Source of the DNA: an uncultured Bacilli bacterium
Lineage (GTDB): Bacteria; Bacillota_I; Bacilli_A; RF39; UBA660
Direction: 5' to 3'
Assembly (NCBI GenBank): GCA_947632255.1
Contig: CANROL010000063.1
Coordinates: forward strand, 1 to 6,900
Length of the DNA: 6,900 nucleotides
Positions 4,910-6,900 of this stretch are shown piece by piece (position 1 is the stretch's first letter; every line of letters begins with the position of its first letter). Under the pieces are notes generated by a model that was not told where the DNA came from, did not search any database, and saw only the letters and a list, made by a program, of their open reading frames with translations. Both the position numbers and the translations under genes were made by a program.

Positions 4910-4944
4910 AAAACACCTGATATTTTTCAAATGTATCCAAGAGC

Positions 4945-4973
4945 ATTATATCAAACTATTGTTCTAAATGCAA
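4945..4973 (-). promoter_or_regulatory. Promoter of the toxin mRNA
   Basis: On the - strand, TTGCAT (4973-4968), a 17-bp spacer and a perfect TATAAT (4950-4945), with TGA (4953-4951) making an extended -10. The next gene in this direction is only the 25-codon ORF, so a strong promoter here is otherwise unexplained. Confidence 0.8.
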
Positions 4974-5052
4974 TATATTTCTTAGCTAAATTTGGATTTT
5001 TTACAAAAGTTTTTTGATATACATATCGAAAAGCTTTTTTCATAATTAATAA

Positions 5053-5081
5053 TTGACCAAATAACTATTTTTCTTTATAAT
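5053..5081 (+). promoter_or_regulatory. Promoter for tatD
   Basis: TTGACC (5053-5058), a 17-bp spacer and a perfect TATAAT (5076-5081). Transcription would start near 5088, making the leader only about 12 nt and placing GGTGAT (5089-5094), the ribosome binding site, right at the 5' end. Between this and the toxin promoter (4974-5052) there is only AT-rich sequence with short dyads. Confidence 0.75.
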
Positions 5082-5099
5082 ATTTTATGGTGATTAACT

Positions 5100-5849
5100 A
5101 TGTTTACAGATACTCATTGTCATATTTATCAAGAATATTATGAAGATATATCTTTAATTATTAATAATGCCTCTAGTTTAGGAGTTAATAGATTTATTAA
5201 TAATGGTTGTGATTATAAAAGTAATTTAGAAGTATTAGATTTAATTAATAAATATCCCAATATGTATGGAGCAATTGGAATACATCCTGAAAATGTTGAT
5301 ACTTACACTCAAAGTGATTTAAACCATCTTGAAGCTAATTTAACTAATCCTAAAGTTATTGCTATTGGGGAAATTGGTTTAGATTATCATTATACTAAAG
5401 ATAATAAAGATGCTCAAATTAAGTTATTTGAAACCCAATTATCTCTTGCCGAAAAATATCATCTACCCGTAATTGTTCACAATCGTGATGCCACATTAGA
5501 TACTATTGAAACTTTAAAAAAGTATAAAGTAACAGGCGTTATTCATTCTTTTTCAGGTTCACTAGAAACCGCGCAAATCTATCTTAAAATGGGCTTTTAT
5601 CTAGGTATCAATGGTGTTATAACTTTTAAAAATGCTAATCTAAAAGATATTATAAAAAATCTTCCTTTAAATAAGCTTCTTTTAGAAACAGACTCCCCAT
5701 ATCTAACTCCAGAGCCTTATCGCGGAACTCAAAATAATCCTGAACATATAATAGATATAGCTAACTTTGTTGCTAATCTATTTAATATAACTTTAGAAGA
5801 ATTATCAAAAATTACCAATGAAAATATCACTCATCTTTTTGACATTTAA
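5100..5849 (+). CDS. tatD: TatD family metal-dependent DNase
   Basis: TatD-type proteins are TIM-barrel metal-dependent hydrolases of the amidohydrolase superfamily with DNase activity, implicated in DNA repair and degradation; Bacillus YabD and E. coli YcfH are relatives. At 249 residues it has the usual length and all expected metal ligands: His6 and His8 in TDTHCH, Glu91 in GEIGLDYH, His127 in PVIVHNRD, His149 in VIHSFSG and Asp198 in ETDSPYLTP. The GIHPE motif (60-64) and the RGTQNNP loop (208-214) also fit. The ATG start is right next to the DxHxH motif, as in the family, with GGTGAT 5 nt upstream. It lies before a 3D-domain gene and rsmA, as yabD does in Bacillus. Biological substrate is not established from sequence. 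Confidence 0.93.
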   Translation: MFTDTHCHIYQEYYEDISLIINNASSLGVNRFINNGCDYKSNLEVLDLINKYPNMYGAIGIHPENVDTYTQSDLNHLEANLTNPKVIAIGEIGLDYHYTKDNKDAQIKLFETQLSLAEKYHLPVIVHNRDATLDTIETLKKYKVTGVIHSFSGSLETAQIYLKMGFYLGINGVITFKNANLKDIIKNLPLNKLLLETDSPYLTPEPYRGTQNNPEHIIDIANFVANLFNITLEELSKITNENITHLFDI

Positions 5850-5867
5850 CTATATCTATGATAAAAT
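5839..5867 (+). promoter_or_regulatory. Strong promoter for the 3D-domain gene
   Basis: A perfect TTGACA (5839-5844), a 17-bp spacer and TAAAAT (5862-5867) with TGA (5859-5861) as extended -10. The -35 lies inside the last tatD codons. This is one of the strongest-looking promoters of the window and would make the downstream gene independent of tatD. Confidence 0.8.
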
Positions 5868-5897
5868 ACTATTAACCAATTGAGGTGAATAATTAAT

Positions 5898-6464
5898 ATG
5901 AAAAAAATATTTTCATTACTAAATATCATCAAGTTAGGTATTATTATAATGGTTATATTATGTCTTAAAAATACATCATCAAAAATGGAAGCAACAAGCA
6001 CTAACGAAAACGTCAATAAAAGTATCAATTTATCAACCATGGCTTTATATATTAATAAAGAAGAGGAAGAAAGAAATAATGAACAAGCTCTTCAAACTTA
6101 TATGTGGGGTTCTCTTGATAGTTATACAGGTGATTTAACTGGATATGGTGCTTATTGTCCTTTATGTACTGGGCATTTAGCTTGTATGAGTAGTTTAGAC
6201 TTAAGTAATGGTAGAACTACTTATAATGATAAAACTTATGGTGAAGTACGCATTGTTGCATCAAGTAAAAACTTACCATGTGGTACTATTATCCGTTTTA
6301 ATAGTCCTGTAATAAGTGATAAAGAAACTATTGCTATAGTCTTAGACCGTGGTGTTTTAGGTAATGATATAGACTTACTAACTCCTAGTGAAGAATATGC
6401 TTCTAAATATGTCGGTCGTAGTCCTATACCTTATGATGTTTTAAGATTTGGATGGGTAAAATAA
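5898..6464 (+). CDS. Membrane-anchored 3D-domain cell-wall protein
   Basis: The 188-residue product has a basic start (MKK), one hydrophobic segment (about 8-23), a linker of about 45 polar residues and a C-terminal 3D domain (about 75-188). The 3D domain is a double-psi barrel related to MltA lytic transglycosylases, found in Firmicutes wall enzymes such as YocH and YabE that act on peptidoglycan. Visible hallmarks are TGYGAYCPLCTG (81-92), YGEVRIVA (114-121), CGTIIRF (128-134), VLDRGVLGNDIDLL (148-161) with the conserved Asp residues 150 and 159, and VLRFGW near the end. No AxA cleavage site or correct lipobox is seen, so the hydrophobic segment may be a non-cleaved anchor. There is no G5 or LysM domain, so it is much shorter than YabE. 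The start has GAGGTGA (5882-5888) 9 nt upstream. It holds the yabE position between tatD and rsmA. Enzymatic activity is inferred. Confidence 0.85.
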   Translation: MKKIFSLLNIIKLGIIIMVILCLKNTSSKMEATSTNENVNKSINLSTMALYINKEEEERNNEQALQTYMWGSLDSYTGDLTGYGAYCPLCTGHLACMSSLDLSNGRTTYNDKTYGEVRIVASSKNLPCGTIIRFNSPVISDKETIAIVLDRGVLGNDIDLLTPSEEYASKYVGRSPIPYDVLRFGWVK

Positions 6465-6476
6465 ACCCATCTTTTT
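6451..6476 (+). terminator. Terminator overlapping the 3D gene stop codon
   Basis: GATGGGT (6451-6457) pairs perfectly with ACCCATC (6465-6471) around a 7-nt loop holding the stop codon TAA (6462-6464), followed by five Ts (6472-6476). rsmA starts 18 bp later with no visible promoter of its own, so partial read-through would be needed to express rsmA from upstream. Confidence 0.82.
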
Positions 6477-6480
6477 GAAA

Positions 6481-6486
6481 GAAGGA
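6481..6486 (+). promoter_or_regulatory. Ribosome binding site that sets the rsmA TTG start
   Basis: GAAGGA lies 7 nt before TTG at 6494. An in-frame stop (TAA, 6488-6490) lies just upstream and the next in-frame ATG is beyond the SAM-binding motif, so TTG is the only sensible start. Confidence 0.78.
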
Positions 6487-6493
6487 ATAAATT

Positions 6494-6900
6494 TTGCATA
6501 TAACTCCTAAAAAAAGCTTAGGTCAAAACTTTTTACAAAATGAATCTGTTTTACAACTTATAGCAAATTCTATAACTACTAATAAAAATGATTTAATAAT
6601 CGAAATAGGCCCCGGAAAAGGTGCTTTAACTAAATATCTAATAAATAAAAATTCATATTTAATTTGTTATGAAATAGATACTAGACTAACGCCTATATTA
6701 AATAATTTTACTAATTCTAAAACTAAAATAATCTATAAAGATTTTTTAAAATCCAACATTACAGAGGATATTAAAGATATCAATTATGAAAACTTATATA
6801 TTATGGCTAATATTCCTTATTATATAACAACACCTATTATAAAACACATTATTAATTTACCCAAATTAAAATCCATGACTTTATTAGTTCAAAAAGAAGT
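6494..6900 (+). CDS. rsmA: 16S rRNA adenine(1518/1519) dimethyltransferase, N-terminal part
   Basis: RsmA (KsgA) uses S-adenosylmethionine to dimethylate two adjacent adenines in the 3'-terminal hairpin of 16S rRNA during late 30S assembly; loss gives kasugamycin resistance. The gene runs off the right edge; 135 complete codons are visible of a usual 260-290. The family's opening KKSLGQNFL (residues 6-14) is present, followed by SAM-binding motif I EIGPGKGALT (37-46), the acidic YEID (59-62), KDFL (82-85) and catalytic motif IV NIPYY (106-110). LLVQKEV at the window end also fits. NIPYY and the QNFL opening separate it from Erm methyltransferases only weakly, but the position downstream of tatD and the 3D gene supports RsmA. 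It lacks rnmV directly upstream, unlike Bacillus. Confidence 0.93.
   Translation, partial: MHITPKKSLGQNFLQNESVLQLIANSITTNKNDLIIEIGPGKGALTKYLINKNSYLICYEIDTRLTPILNNFTNSKTKIIYKDFLKSNITEDIKDINYENLYIMANIPYYITTPIIKHIINLPKLKSMTLLVQKE

Larger units (their letters stand above)
4697..4938 (-). other. Predicted toxin mRNA transcript (about 242 nt)
   Basis: This is the inferred extent of the toxin message, from G4938 (the seventh base after the -10 box) to the T-run at 4697. It has a leader of about 72 nt, the 25-codon ORF and a structured 3' region of about 90 nt. Its first 12 nt, GGATACATTTGA (4938-4927), are perfectly complementary to TCAAATGTATCC (4714-4703), the right arm of its own terminator. A 5'-to-3' closed, translationally inactive form is therefore possible. 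Confidence 0.62.

Noticed and set aside
5011..5040. AT-rich dyad TTTTTGATAT/ATATCGAAAA followed by Ts as a terminator
   Set aside because: The loop is only two bases, the stem is almost all A-T, and no transcript from upstream needs ending here.
5846..6040. Hydrophobic minus-strand ORF opposite the 3D gene start
   Set aside because: It overlaps the strong promoter and 5' end of the 3D-domain gene and has no family resemblance.

Overview
This is an AT-rich window (roughly three quarters A+T by eye) from a low-GC Firmicutes-type bacterium, most likely an uncultured Bacilli/Mollicutes relative. This rests on the delta subunit of RNA polymerase (rpoE), the DUF1146 (YwzB-type) membrane protein, strong AAGGAGGTGAT-like ribosome binding sites, TTG starts, sigma-A-type promoters with 17-bp spacers, and a gene order resembling parts of the Bacillus chromosome. 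TGG encodes Trp and TGA is used as a stop (rpiB), so the code is the standard bacterial one and not the Mycoplasma code.

Left part (1-2667, + strand): the 3' end of argS; rpoE with its own promoter and a terminator overlapping its stop codon; then prfA (release factor 1) and prmC, its Gln methyltransferase, overlapping and translationally coupled. prmC begins with TTG and has a short N-terminal domain. It ends in an intrinsic terminator whose stem contains overlapping stop codons of prmC and of the gene facing it.

Middle (2656-3626, - strand): a compact operon rpiB -> DUF1146 membrane protein -> MazG-like pyrophosphohydrolase. It diverges from an unrecognised 205-residue soluble protein (3748-4365, + strand), which ends in a good terminator.

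The 694-bp stretch 4406-5099 has no long ORF but holds the most interesting item: a predicted, unannotated type I toxin-antitoxin cassette at about 4640-4973. On the - strand, a strong promoter gives an mRNA of about 242 nt encoding a 25-residue hydrophobic peptide behind an unusually strong ribosome binding site that is partly buried in a hairpin. On the + strand, a second strong promoter gives an antisense RNA of about 110 nt that overlaps the mRNA 3' end by about 88 nt. Each RNA has its own terminator inside the overlap. The predicted first 12 nt of the toxin mRNA are perfectly complementary to its last 12 nt before the U-tract, like the long-range 5'-3' interactions of hok and AapA mRNAs. 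To the left of the cassette lies an odd GC-containing short-repeat tract (4480-4531) that may be debris of something mobile.

Right part (5100-6900, + strand): tatD, a membrane-anchored 3D-domain cell-wall protein with its own strong promoter and terminator, and the 5' part of rsmA/ksgA (TTG start). The order matches Bacillus yabD-yabE-(rnmV)-ksgA, except that the RNase M5 gene rnmV is missing between the last two.
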